Positions 9,411-17,704 of a stretch of 60,151 bases of DNA are shown here, piece by piece. Source of the DNA: Hyphomonadaceae bacterium (lineage in GTDB: Bacteria; Pseudomonadota; Alphaproteobacteria; Rhizobiales; Hyphomicrobiaceae); contig JAIEQJ010000103.1 of assembly GCA_019747815.1 (NCBI GenBank), positions 1-60,151 on the forward strand, read 5' to 3'. The notes beneath the pieces were generated by a model. It saw nothing but the letters and a program-made list of their open reading frames with translations, made no database searches and had not been told where the DNA came from. The first letter of the stretch is position 1. Each line of letters opens with the position of its first letter. The position numbers and the translations under genes were made by a program.

Positions 9411-10625
9411 TCAGCTCTCCCGGTAGAAAAGGCGGCCCGGCCACCCCCGAGAGCTGTACGTGTGTTTGCCCGAAAGGCGCCATGAAACTTCAAATGCCAG
9501 CCTGCGCGCGGCCCTCGCACCGCGCTCATTGCCATAGAGCAATTGCCCGGCGGTGATCATCGCTGACCTAAGCGCGGCCGCGCCGGGACCAGTTCGGTGA
9601 CGAGCAGTTTGCATCTCCAATGCCGCGGGACCAATATTCCACCCCTCAGGCCGGAGCCTCTGCGCGCCAACACGCACGGCGTCGGCGATCAGAGGCTTGA
9701 AGCGGCGTGCATACGTATGGTCTCGGGCGACCCGCGCATGGCCGTTTCGGGCTCTCTGGTCGCGCTGCTCTGGGTTCTCCAGGAATTGGCGGATGCGCGC
9801 CTCGAGCTCGTCAGGACCTTCAAAAGTTGCAATCTCTCGATCCAGATCGAAATAGTCCCCCAGCCCCGGAACCACCTGTGTCAGCAGAAATCCTCCCGCC
9901 CCCGGCACCTCGAAGCTGCGAGCCTTGATCTGCCGCGAGCGCACTCCGCCTAGCTGCCAGCTCGCTTCGGCAAAGTTGATCGATATTCGCGAGCGACGGT
10001 AGATGCTTTGAACATCGGCTGCGCTTACCGGTCCGTTTTCCCACCCGTGACCGAAGCACGAGACGGCAATGCCCTTCTTACGGATCGCCTCCACCAGCGA
10101 ACGCCGTTCACCATAGGCCGCACCAACGAAGCTGACCTCATATGCACACTCGGTGCTTGTGATGGGCGCCGCCAGTCCTGCGTCGGAGGCTGCCCATTGC
10201 GATAGAGCAACATTGTTCAAGCCGCTCTGCTGCGCCATCGCGAAGGCGGCTTTGTCCGTCGTGACGTGTACATCGACGTGGGGAGCCAGGAAGCGGGAGA
10301 ACTGCCGGAACTTCCAGGAATCATCCGTGCCCCAGTGGAGCACGGCCACTGGAGTTTGCGATCGAAGAAGATCAAGCGTCTCCGTCCACACCTCGTAGTG
10401 CATCAGCACACAGAAGAGAAGGTCCGGTCGCATGTCGGCGACGGCGCTCACGAGACGGCGATTGAGGTCCGCGAAATCGCTGTATGCTCCTCTATCGAAG
10501 GAATCGAAGATGTCAGTCTCATGGCCGAGAGCGCGAAGCGAGGGCAGGAAGTTCGCATACTCGTAACCCTCGCCACGAGCCGTGTCGCCATAGGCATGCT
10601 TGCCGAAGATGCACAGGATCTTCAT
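9411..10625 (-). CDS. CgeB-like glycosyltransferase family protein
   Basis: 404 residues with the organisation of CgeB/Glyco_trans_1_2 proteins. There is an N-terminal Rossmann-like half (MKILCIFGKHAYGD) and a C-terminal half with the hallmark RRSRISINFAE followed by KARSFEVPGAGGFLLT, GLGDYFDLDREIATFEG and a tail rich in R/H. These proteins are predicted glycosyltransferases acting on surface or spore glycans. The ATG overlaps the stop of the upstream methyltransferase gene as ATGA, so the two are translationally coupled. Specific sugar unknown. Confidence 0.82.
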   Translation of the reverse strand: MKILCIFGKHAYGDTARGEGYEYANFLPSLRALGHETDIFDSFDRGAYSDFADLNRRLVSAVADMRPDLLFCVLMHYEVWTETLDLLRSQTPVAVLHWGTDDSWKFRQFSRFLAPHVDVHVTTDKAAFAMAQQSGLNNVALSQWAASDAGLAAPITSTECAYEVSFVGAAYGERRSLVEAIRKKGIAVSCFGHGWENGPVSAADVQSIYRRSRISINFAEASWQLGGVRSRQIKARSFEVPGAGGFLLTQVVPGLGDYFDLDREIATFEGPDELEARIRQFLENPEQRDQRARNGHARVARDHTYARRFKPLIADAVRVGAQRLRPEGWNIGPAALEMQTARHRTGPGAAALRSAMITAGQLLYGNERGARAARRLAFEVSWRLSGKHTYSSRGWPGRLFYRES

Positions 10626-11377
10626 GCCGCTGATGACTTACCGGCCCGCACCGCCGTGACATGATAGCCGACAGTAAACCGCTGCTCGCGGTCAAACCTG
10701 TCCAAAAGATAAGCTCCAATAGGGACGACCACGGCTAAAAAAGGCAGCAGGAGAGCCCAGACGGGAATCCACAAGATGGTTGCCGTCAGCGGCATCGACA
10801 AAGCTCCCGGCCGTGTCATGCGAACGAACCGAACCGCCTCTTGCGCAAAATGGCGCAGCGATCCCTCGTTGGCTGCGATGGTGACGCTGTGAAATCCCGC
10901 TTCCGCAAGGAACTTGCGGTACCAGAACGGCGTATAGCCACCATAGTAGTGGTGGGGCTCCTGATGGATGCCGGAACCCAGCGGCGCAGTCACCAGGAGG
11001 CGGCCGCCCGGGGCAAGGATGCGCGCAAATTCACGCACCACTGCGATTGGCTCAGGGTGATGCTCAAGGACCTCGGTGCACAACACCACATCAAATGCTC
11101 CATCCGCGCTCGGAATGGACCTGGCATCACAGACAAAATCAATCTGATCGTACCCGCCATGGCGTAGCTGAGCATCCTCCAAACCGCCAAAATCCTGGGT
11201 TTTGTAGCTGCAGTGACTGAAATGACACCGGTAGGGCGCCGAGCCCGCTCCCACATCGATCACACGGGCGCCGCTACGGACCAGCCGCGCCTGCTCCGCA
11301 ACCCAACGATCGCGGTTGCGCAGATTGTAACTCCACAGATCGCTGCGCGCGAGCCGCCGTCTCAGACGTGCGATCAC
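10622..11377 (-). CDS. Class I SAM-dependent methyltransferase with C-terminal membrane segment
   Basis: 251 residues. SAM-binding motif I is VIDVGAGSAPYR (about residues 38-49), and later VVLCTEVLEHHPEP and the LAPGGRLLVTAP strand complete a class I methyltransferase core. Residues near 195-228 (LTATILWIPVWALLLPFLAVVVP) are strongly hydrophobic, suggesting membrane anchoring, which is unusual for a sugar methyltransferase. GTG start at 11377. Coupled by a 4-base overlap to the CgeB-like gene, so it probably methylates the same glycan or a lipid-linked intermediate. Confidence 0.8.
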   Translation of the reverse strand: MIARLRRRLARSDLWSYNLRNRDRWVAEQARLVRSGARVIDVGAGSAPYRCHFSHCSYKTQDFGGLEDAQLRHGGYDQIDFVCDARSIPSADGAFDVVLCTEVLEHHPEPIAVVREFARILAPGGRLLVTAPLGSGIHQEPHHYYGGYTPFWYRKFLAEAGFHSVTIAANEGSLRHFAQEAVRFVRMTRPGALSMPLTATILWIPVWALLLPFLAVVVPIGAYLLDRFDREQRFTVGYHVTAVRAGKSSAA

Positions 11378-11555
11378 GGATGCAATCCATCCAGATCCGT
11401 GTCATCGCGTTGCCGCGGCCTGTGCGGCATCATGTGGGCAACCGGATCACCAACTCTGTAGCAGGCTCGCGGCGAAGTAGGGACGTGCCAACGGCTGGCA
11501 GCAGGCCATTGATCGCTACGGTCAATGGCTGCGCAGACGTTCAAGGAGCAACAGT

Positions 11556-12308
11556 TCATGCGCTGCGTCGCACGAACTCAAACATCCCACAGCCATATGA
11601 CAAATTGCCGGCAACAGCCATGTCCGCTTCGTTCCTGAACGTACCAGCATCGTCAACGAGCGCAAAACTTACCAGATCCAGTTTGTTGAGCGAAGCAAGC
11701 AGGGCATCCGGCGCGAAGACCCGGTGCGCATTGAAATAAACACGTGCGTGCCCAACCGGCGTCGTCAAGTAGAGCCGGCCGCCGGGTTCGACGACACGCT
11801 GCAACTCAGCAAGCGCGCGACGGTAGCCATCGGGATCAATCGGATCGCCGTAGCGGCCAAGCCCGATATGCTCGACAACGTGTAGGCAGGAGAGCGACGC
11901 AATGCTGCTGCTAGCGAACGGCAGCCGCGTGATATCGCCCGCAACAGGCAGAAAATTGTCGAGTGCCGCATGCGCCGGACGATAGTCGACAACCACAACC
12001 GGAACCTGTGCGGACACGACGCTGAGCATCAGCACGCTGGAGCCGACATCGACGTGGAAGGCTGGGCGATTAGAGGTCAATCGCCGTGCAAGCCACGCCC
12101 CCTGGTAGAAATAGTGCGGATCAAACGGCGTGCTCTTCGTTCTGTCCGCAAGGCAGGGATACAGATCTGCAAAGCGAGCGCGCGCTCCGGATGAAGCACG
12201 CTGGAACGCGCGCCATTCGCGAAAGAAGGCGGGCAACCTGAGCAGAGCCATCAGGCGCAGCGGATCGAGAAAGGGAAGCAGCCATCGTCGCAGAATATCG
12301 CTACCCAT
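11556..12308 (-). CDS. Methyltransferase-like protein (DUF268-related)
   Basis: 250 residues with the features AWLARRLTSNRPAFHVDVGS, then HVVEHIGLGRYGDPIDPDG and LQRVVEPGGRLYLTTPVG. This is the pattern of DUF268 proteins, which have a degenerate class I methyltransferase fold. ATG at 12308 was chosen; it overlaps the upstream glycosyltransferase stop by 8 bases, whereas the longer frame reads 44 residues of that gene out of frame. A 178-bp spacer without a visible gene follows before the next methyltransferase. Likely modifies the glycan; catalysis is not proven for this family. Confidence 0.72.
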   Translation of the reverse strand: MGSDILRRWLLPFLDPLRLMALLRLPAFFREWRAFQRASSGARARFADLYPCLADRTKSTPFDPHYFYQGAWLARRLTSNRPAFHVDVGSSVLMLSVVSAQVPVVVVDYRPAHAALDNFLPVAGDITRLPFASSSIASLSCLHVVEHIGLGRYGDPIDPDGYRRALAELQRVVEPGGRLYLTTPVGHARVYFNAHRVFAPDALLASLNKLDLVSFALVDDAGTFRNEADMAVAGNLSYGCGMFEFVRRSA

Positions 12309-13146
12309 CAGATACCGTGCGCGGCCAATAGGTGGCAGCGGCCAGCTCCCTGACGGAACGCCCAGCGAGATCAGCGCGTTGCCAGAAGCGCTGCTGCACA
12401 TGCACGCGCCAGCGCACAGCCACTTGGTGAACAAGTCCACGCGCGGCGTGACCCAGCTTGCAACCGGGCACGTCGCGGAGCGCCTTGCTCCGCGACGTCA
12501 TACGCTCGCGATGATAGGCTTCCGCGCCGGCGCTGGATTTTTGCCCCGCATGCCGGCGAAAGGCGCTAAATGCCACTGGCACGTACCGCGTCCTGCCGCG
12601 CATGGCCATGCGCAGGAAAAGATCGTAGTCGGCCGCATAGTGCACCTCAGGATTTATCCCTCCCGCAGCGATGTACAGCTCGCGCCGCCAGAAGCAGGCG
12701 TCCTGTAGCGGCGTCCATCCTCCAAACAGCATGGAAGCACGCAAATCCGACACCCACCCGCGACTGAAACGGAGCACACATCCCTTCTCGTCGATATAGA
12801 AATCATCGCCGAAAATCATGTCGGCATCGGTTTCGGCGATCGCCGCGCGGACGCGTTCGAACGCCCCGGTGAGCAGAAGATCACCCGCATTGATCCAGCA
12901 CAGGATGTCGCCGGTTGCCCTGTCGAAACCCTTAGCCAAAGCATCGGCATAGCTGCGATCCGGCTCGCTGACCCATCCCTTGAGCAGATCGGCATGGGCA
13001 CGAATTATGTCCACACTGCCGTCAGTCGAGCCGCCATCGACAATGAAGTATTCGTCGTCCGGTCCAAGGTTGGCCCGCACCGATGCAATGGTGGCTCCCA
13101 AATGAGAAGCCATGTTGAAGCAAGGTGTAACGATGGAAATACGCAT
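12301..13146 (-). CDS. Glycosyltransferase family 2
   Basis: 281-residue GT-A glycosyltransferase. VDGGSTDGS is at 36-44 and the position of the usual DxD is occupied by WINAGD (84-89), a form common in polysaccharide-cluster GT2 enzymes. LQDACFWRR and YAADYDLFLRMA in the second half match the family. ATG at 13146 starts directly at the first beta-strand (MRISIVTPCFN), with GAGG upstream; a longer frame would overlap the preceding gene. It is 13 bp after the preceding glycosyltransferase and overlaps the next gene by 8 bases. Confidence 0.87.
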   Translation of the reverse strand: MRISIVTPCFNMASHLGATIASVRANLGPDDEYFIVDGGSTDGSVDIIRAHADLLKGWVSEPDRSYADALAKGFDRATGDILCWINAGDLLLTGAFERVRAAIAETDADMIFGDDFYIDEKGCVLRFSRGWVSDLRASMLFGGWTPLQDACFWRRELYIAAGGINPEVHYAADYDLFLRMAMRGRTRYVPVAFSAFRRHAGQKSSAGAEAYHRERMTSRSKALRDVPGCKLGHAARGLVHQVAVRWRVHVQQRFWQRADLAGRSVRELAAATYWPRTVSDG

Positions 13147-13159
13147 CGGATCAGCCGCC

Positions 13160-14344
13160 TCACGGCCAGCAGCGGCGGACCGTCTCGAATTGGTCGAGAA
13201 AGTCAAAAACGCCAGCAACGTAGTCTCGTGGCGTGAAGCGCGTGCTGCGCAGGCGGCCGTCCTCGATCAGGCGTTGCCGCAGGTCTGGATTTGCATTCAG
13301 CTTTGCCACGGCTGAGGCGATGTCCATGGGATTGCCCGGCTCGCAGAACAGCGCCGCGTTCCCAAGCTGCTCCTCGGCGCCTGGAATGCGAGAGGCAATC
13401 ACCGGACAACCAAGCGCAAACGCCTCGAGGGGCGGCAGATTCTCAGGCCCGCACCAGGAGACATATGTCAGTGCCAGGGCACGGCGATAGAGCGCGACGA
13501 GATCGGAGCGCTCGATAAAGCCCAGGAAATGCACGAGATCGCCGATGCCCTCCCGCGCCGCAAGGTCGCCGATGAACGCACGATTTCCCTGATCCGAGCC
13601 GGACAGAGCCAACGAGACCGAAAGCCCCTGGCGTTTCAGGGCCGCGAGGGCGAGGATGAGATTGGCGTGGTTCTTGTGCGGCCAGAATTGCGCTGGGTAC
13701 ATGACAAACGGCTCGCGCAACCCAAACTTCTCCAGCACATCCCCTTGCGACACCGTCTCCATGCTGACATATGCCGGCGTCGGATGCGGCAGCACGAGAA
13801 TGTTGTCGTCCGGGATCTGGTAGAATCCGCGCAGTTGCTGGCGACCGACCTCCGTGCCCGTGATGATCCTGCTGGCGCGCTGCAAAAACCAGCGATGTAC
13901 CGCCTCGCGCGCATCCCACGTTCCACGCGCGCTCATCTCAGGGAACCATGGCGTGGCGCGATGCTGCAAGTCCCACACCACTGTCATGTAGGGCAGGTCC
14001 GTGCGGTCTGGCTGAGCGCTCAGAAACCAGACGAATTGAACTCCGAGGGTCGCGGCGACTGTGTCGATCGCGCTCGGCCGCCGCCAATGCGCCCGCACCG
14101 CCTCGACCTCGCGCAGCAGCATGGCGCCCAGACGACCGGAACCGCGCGGGATTGATGCGACACCAAGCCGGGTGCCAGCGGTCACCGCGCGCAGCGCCTC
14201 CTCCGCAGGCTGGGGACAAAGAACAGTAAAACGATGATCGGAAGCACCGGCCTGCACCGACAAAGCTGTGAGGATCTCGCGTTCGAATGTGTAGCCACCT
14301 CCGCTTTCCGCGCCGAACCCAGCCAAGACCGCCCCAACGTGCAC
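13160..14344 (-). CDS. Glycosyltransferase family 1/4 (GT-B fold)
   Basis: 394-residue GT-B enzyme. The N-terminal domain starts VHVGAVLAGFG and has GGGYTFEREIL. The donor domain has FVMYPAQFWPHKNHANLILALA and the closing GPENLPPLEAFALGCPVI motif, equivalent to the E-x7-E of GT4. GTG at 14344 was chosen since it lies just after the aminotransferase stop; another in-frame GTG at 14380 would add 12 residues and overlap that gene. PQFWPHKN-type donor domains occur in mannosyl- and deoxysugar transferases, which suits the GDP-sugar genes here but is not proof. Confidence 0.85.
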   Translation of the reverse strand: MHVGAVLAGFGAESGGGYTFEREILTALSVQAGASDHRFTVLCPQPAEEALRAVTAGTRLGVASIPRGSGRLGAMLLREVEAVRAHWRRPSAIDTVAATLGVQFVWFLSAQPDRTDLPYMTVVWDLQHRATPWFPEMSARGTWDAREAVHRWFLQRASRIITGTEVGRQQLRGFYQIPDDNILVLPHPTPAYVSMETVSQGDVLEKFGLREPFVMYPAQFWPHKNHANLILALAALKRQGLSVSLALSGSDQGNRAFIGDLAAREGIGDLVHFLGFIERSDLVALYRRALALTYVSWCGPENLPPLEAFALGCPVIASRIPGAEEQLGNAALFCEPGNPMDIASAVAKLNANPDLRQRLIEDGRLRSTRFTPRDYVAGVFDFLDQFETVRRCWP

Positions 14345-14349
14345 GGTCT

Positions 14350-15471
14350 TCAGCGCCTGGCCGCAGCGATGACTTCGCACACCCGTGCAATCTCCGCCTC
14401 GCCCAACTGATTGGCGGACGGCAGATAGAACCCGCTAGTCCAGATCTTTTCGGCCACCGGGCATGCCACGTCGCGAAAACCTACCTGCCCGCGCAGAAAG
14501 GGCTGCATGTTCATCGGACAAAAGAAGGTGCGTGTTTCGATCCCCTGCTGCGCGAGGATCTGCGCCAGCTCGTCTCGCGTGCGCCCGAAATCCGGCTTCA
14601 CGACCAGTGCGTACATCCAGTACACGTTACGCGCTTCGGGAAGTTCTGCCGGCAGCTGCAGCCCAGGAATATTTCCCAGCCTCTCGTTGTAGGTCGCAGC
14701 AACCCGGCGCTTGTCGGCGATGAAGCGATCGATCTTGGCGAGTTGCGCAAGCCCAAGCGCAGCCTGCATCCCGGTCATGCGGAAGTTGTAAGCCGGCACC
14801 TCATGATAAAATCTCGGCTTGATGAAGCCCAGATTGCGCAACAACCGCAACCGTTCGACGAGCCTGGCATCACTGGTCACCACCATACCGCCCTCGCCTG
14901 TGGTGATGATTTTGTTGGCGTAGAAGCTGAAACACGCCATATCGCCGAAGCTGCCGGTCATCCTGCCGCGCCAAGTAGCGCCGTGCGATTCTGCGCAATC
15001 CTCGATGACAATGATGTTGTGCTTGCGCGCGATCCCCATGATGCGATCCATGTCACAGGGATGACCGAAGATGTGCACCGGGATGATGGCCCGCGTGCGC
15101 GGAGTGATCAGGTCCTCAATGCGGTCCGGATCGAGGTTCCAAGTCACAGTTTCTGAATCCACCGGCACCGCAACTGCGCCATTGTGGTAAGCCGCGAGCG
15201 CAGTCGCAATGTTGGTAGACGCGCTCATGAGCACCTCGTCACCAGCCCCAATTCCGGCGGCAGCGACCGCTAGATGGAGCGCCGTGGTCCCGCTCGTAAC
15301 GGCAACACCGTATTTGCAGCCGCAGTAGGCCGCGAAGCGCTCCTCGAACTCGGGCAGAGCCGTGCCGAAGGAACCCGAGATTTCGCCACGCCTGAGCGCT
15401 GCTATTACCGCCTCGACCTCTTCCTCGCCGAGGTCGGGCTCATGCACAGGGATCTTATTTGATGTCGACAT
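14350..15471 (-). CDS. DegT/DnrJ/EryC1/StrS aminotransferase, GDP-perosamine-synthase-like
   Basis: PLP-dependent sugar aminotransferase of 373 residues. The Schiff-base lysine is K187 in SFYANKIITTGEGG, preceded by VHIFGHPCD (132-140) and EDCAESHGA (157-165). These segments are very close to perosamine synthases, which transaminate GDP-4-keto-6-deoxymannose, the product of Gmd encoded in the same cluster. Other DegT members act on UDP- or dTDP-4-keto sugars, so substrate is an inference. ATG at 15471 has AAGG upstream and overlaps the cupin stop by 17 bases. Confidence 0.88.
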   Translation of the reverse strand: MSTSNKIPVHEPDLGEEEVEAVIAALRRGEISGSFGTALPEFEERFAAYCGCKYGVAVTSGTTALHLAVAAAGIGAGDEVLMSASTNIATALAAYHNGAVAVPVDSETVTWNLDPDRIEDLITPRTRAIIPVHIFGHPCDMDRIMGIARKHNIIVIEDCAESHGATWRGRMTGSFGDMACFSFYANKIITTGEGGMVVTSDARLVERLRLLRNLGFIKPRFYHEVPAYNFRMTGMQAALGLAQLAKIDRFIADKRRVAATYNERLGNIPGLQLPAELPEARNVYWMYALVVKPDFGRTRDELAQILAQQGIETRTFFCPMNMQPFLRGQVGFRDVACPVAEKIWTSGFYLPSANQLGEAEIARVCEVIAAARR

Positions 15472-15865
15472 TGACCTTATCGAGCTTGTCGCCAAGGAAG
15501 GGGCCTTGCTTGACGCTGACGCACTGCATGTCTTCGATCACCCGGACCGAATGGACGCCATGAACGAGATTAATCGCATCTCCGACCCGCAGGATGACCT
15601 CGCGAAACTTGTCTCCCTCCGGCGTGTAGAAGTCGATCGCCAGGACACCGCGCTGAACAACAAGCATCTGCTGCAGGTCGCTGATTTCGCGCTTGACCGG
15701 ATGGTGGTAGTGTGCCGGCTCGATGAACCCCGCCTCGTGCGCCAGCAGGCCGAACTGGAAGGATGAATCGTCCTTGGAAAAGAACCTGCTCTTGGGTACC
15801 GCCGTCCCAGCCCAGATCACCTCCGCGTAGAGAATACCGTCGTGCTCTATGGTTTCATAGGCCAT
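15455..15865 (-). CDS. Cupin-domain protein
   Basis: 136-residue single-domain cupin. The first metal-binding motif reads AHYHHPVKREI (about 51-61) and the second region is GDAINLVHGVHSVRV. Small cupins in glycan clusters can be sugar isomerases/epimerases or regulators, but the FdtA/RmlC signatures are not evident, so I give no reaction. It starts 23 residues before the acidic KDDSSFQFG segment and is translationally coupled with the aminotransferase gene. An IS630 remnant lies directly upstream, which separates it from the preceding methyltransferase gene. Confidence 0.75.
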   Translation of the reverse strand: MAYETIEHDGILYAEVIWAGTAVPKSRFFSKDDSSFQFGLLAHEAGFIEPAHYHHPVKREISDLQQMLVVQRGVLAIDFYTPEGDKFREVILRVGDAINLVHGVHSVRVIEDMQCVSVKQGPFLGDKLDKVNVDIK

Positions 15866-15926
15866 GCTAGTGGTGTGACGCGTTCAGAGGATTCCATGAA
15901 AGCGCGAAGCAGCTCATGCTCAGGGC

Positions 15927-16178
15927 ATGAGAACAGGGATCAATCTGGTGGAGCGCCTCTTCGCCGAGATCACCACCAAGCGCATCCGGCGCGGCATCTT
16001 CAGAAGCGTGTCCGACCTCGAGGAGGCGATCCATGACTATCTCGACCACCACAATGCCGATCCCAAGCCTTTCGTGTGGACCAATAGCGCCGAGATCATC
16101 CTCGACAAGGAGCGACGCGCCCTCGATAAACTCGAGACCATCAACGCCGGGAACCAACGGTCAGAATGGGAACACTAA
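15927..16178 (+). pseudogene. IS630-family transposase remnant (C-terminal fragment)
   Basis: The translated fragment contains INLVERLFAEITTKRIRRG followed by SVSDLEEAIHDYLDHHNADP and KPFVWTNSAEIIL. This is the conserved C-terminal end of IS630 DDE transposases, including the catalytic glutamate of LVER. Everything upstream of about 15940, including the first two catalytic aspartates, is absent. The remnant is on the opposite strand to all surrounding genes and its tail overlaps the 3' end of the methyltransferase gene at 16141. No terminal inverted repeats or TA duplications were recognised. Confidence 0.8.
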
Positions 16179-16977
16179 CGCTTCCCTCGACGCGTTCGAA
16201 GACCTTGCCTAGAAATCGCACGGCAACCATGCTGGCTCTCATATCCGGATCCACCGTGTCAAACTGGGCAAACTTGCCGTAGCCGGGCGCCACCATCTTC
16301 TCGATCACATCATGGCCGAAGATCCTGAAGGGCAAGCGCGCAGAAAAAGGATATCTCGGCACATGCTGAACCGTGAAAATGTCTTCAGCTCGCGAGGAAA
16401 ACGGATTGCGGTCGACAATGATCATCGCCGGGTTAAGCGCCAATGCCTGCTTCAGCACGTCATAGGGATCGTCCAGATACTGCAGCACGCCGGAAAAGAT
16501 GAGCACATCGGGGCGCCACTGGTTTGCTGCCTGTGCCATGTCTTCGGCAAATCGCAAGACTTCGTCCTGGAAGCGATCGGTCCCGATTTTCACGATGGCA
16601 GCCTGTTCGACGACAACCCAGCGAAGCGAGAGCTGCGTCATGAACGGCTTGCATTGACGATAGGTGGCGCCCAGCGCTCCACCAAAATCGATAACATTGA
16701 GGCGGTTACCGTTCCAGCCGGCAAGCTTGAGCAGACAGGCCAGCAACGGGAACGGCGTAATTGGCACATCGAAGACATGCCCGTCGCGATCGAACAGTCG
16801 GCCATTACTTCGCGATGCCTTCTCTGCGGCGGTCACGACGGCGCCTTGGATGGTGATGGTATCGTAACTGTCGCCATTCCGCCGCGCCGACTCCCAATCA
16901 TTGTAAAGGCCTTTCAGACCTCCCTGCTGCGCGCGGACTAGCCGCAGCGCAGCAGCCATTCTGTACTTTATGCTCAT
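16141..16977 (-). CDS. TIGR04325 (LIC12133) family putative methyltransferase
   Basis: 278 residues. The pattern GLYNDWESARRNGDSYDT, then NVIDFGGALGATYRQCKPF, LRWVVVEQAAIVKIG and IFSGVLQYLDDPYDVL matches the LIC12133-type methyltransferases found in surface-polysaccharide loci. FGGALGATY replaces a classical SAM motif I. ATG at 16977 was chosen because the upstream gene ends at 16995; the longer frame reads into it. The last 38 bases overlap the IS630 remnant on the other strand, so its natural C-terminus may have been altered by that insertion. Confidence 0.8.
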   Translation of the reverse strand: MSIKYRMAAALRLVRAQQGGLKGLYNDWESARRNGDSYDTITIQGAVVTAAEKASRSNGRLFDRDGHVFDVPITPFPLLACLLKLAGWNGNRLNVIDFGGALGATYRQCKPFMTQLSLRWVVVEQAAIVKIGTDRFQDEVLRFAEDMAQAANQWRPDVLIFSGVLQYLDDPYDVLKQALALNPAMIIVDRNPFSSRAEDIFTVQHVPRYPFSARLPFRIFGHDVIEKMVAPGYGKFAQFDTVDPDMRASMVAVRFLGKVFERVEGSVSVPILTVGSRR

Positions 16978-16994
16978 TGTGGGGCGCGACAAGC

Positions 16995-17687
16995 TCAGCT
17001 GCAAACGAACCATTTGCCCCTGGAGCGATCGTCCTCCCAAAGCGAGTCGAGGACTCGCACCGTGCCGAATACGGCGCAATACTTACTGAGCCACCATTCC
17101 GTGGAATTATTAAAGTAGCTTTGCTTTGTGGTGATCCAACCCTCGTTCTCGCCGCTACGAGACACGGGGTGCGTATGGAAAGCCACAGCGCGTGTGACGC
17201 GGCGACACTCGTTGAGAAGATCGGCGATGCCGGCTTCGGTGAAGTGCTCGATCGAACCGATGGAATAGGAGTAGTCGAAAAATTCGTCTGGATATGGCAG
17301 CTTCGTTGCATCGCCCACATGGAGGCGATCGCGTGGGATGCCGCGCGACACCGCGCGGTCAATCAAGCGATCCGATATGTCGCAACCCCAAAGCTCAAGG
17401 TCGCGCTCGCCGCCCAGGATTTCCATCGTCTTGCCGGTACCGCAGGCGATGTCGAGTGCCTTGCCGGCCCGGCCGGCCAAGGCCAACTGAATTTCGGACC
17501 AAACATTCCCCGCGCCCCATGTCTCGAGAATCTGCTCCATCTCGGCATCCCAATAGATGTCAAGGTTTTGCTCATGAGGATTGGTGAAGGGACCGCGACC
17601 TTTCACGCCGCGATAGGCCGTCCTCATCAGCGGCAGCAGAACCGGCGGGCAAAGCTGAATGGCAATCTGCTTGAGGTGAAAACGCAA
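16995..17687 (-). CDS. Class I SAM-dependent methyltransferase
   Basis: 230 residues with SAM motif I ALDIACGTGKTMEILGG (about residues 76-92), the acidic LWGCDISDRLID strand end and DYSYSIGSIEHF as motif post-II. The TTG start at 17687 lies 17 bases after the upstream stop; an internal ATG at 17627 is an alternative that would remove 20 residues. Probably an O-methyltransferase of the glycan. No substrate can be assigned. Confidence 0.8.
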   Translation of the reverse strand: MRFHLKQIAIQLCPPVLLPLMRTAYRGVKGRGPFTNPHEQNLDIYWDAEMEQILETWGAGNVWSEIQLALAGRAGKALDIACGTGKTMEILGGERDLELWGCDISDRLIDRAVSRGIPRDRLHVGDATKLPYPDEFFDYSYSIGSIEHFTEAGIADLLNECRRVTRAVAFHTHPVSRSGENEGWITTKQSYFNNSTEWWLSKYCAVFGTVRVLDSLWEDDRSRGKWFVCS

Positions 17688-17704
17688 AGGGCACCGGTTC
17701 CAGT

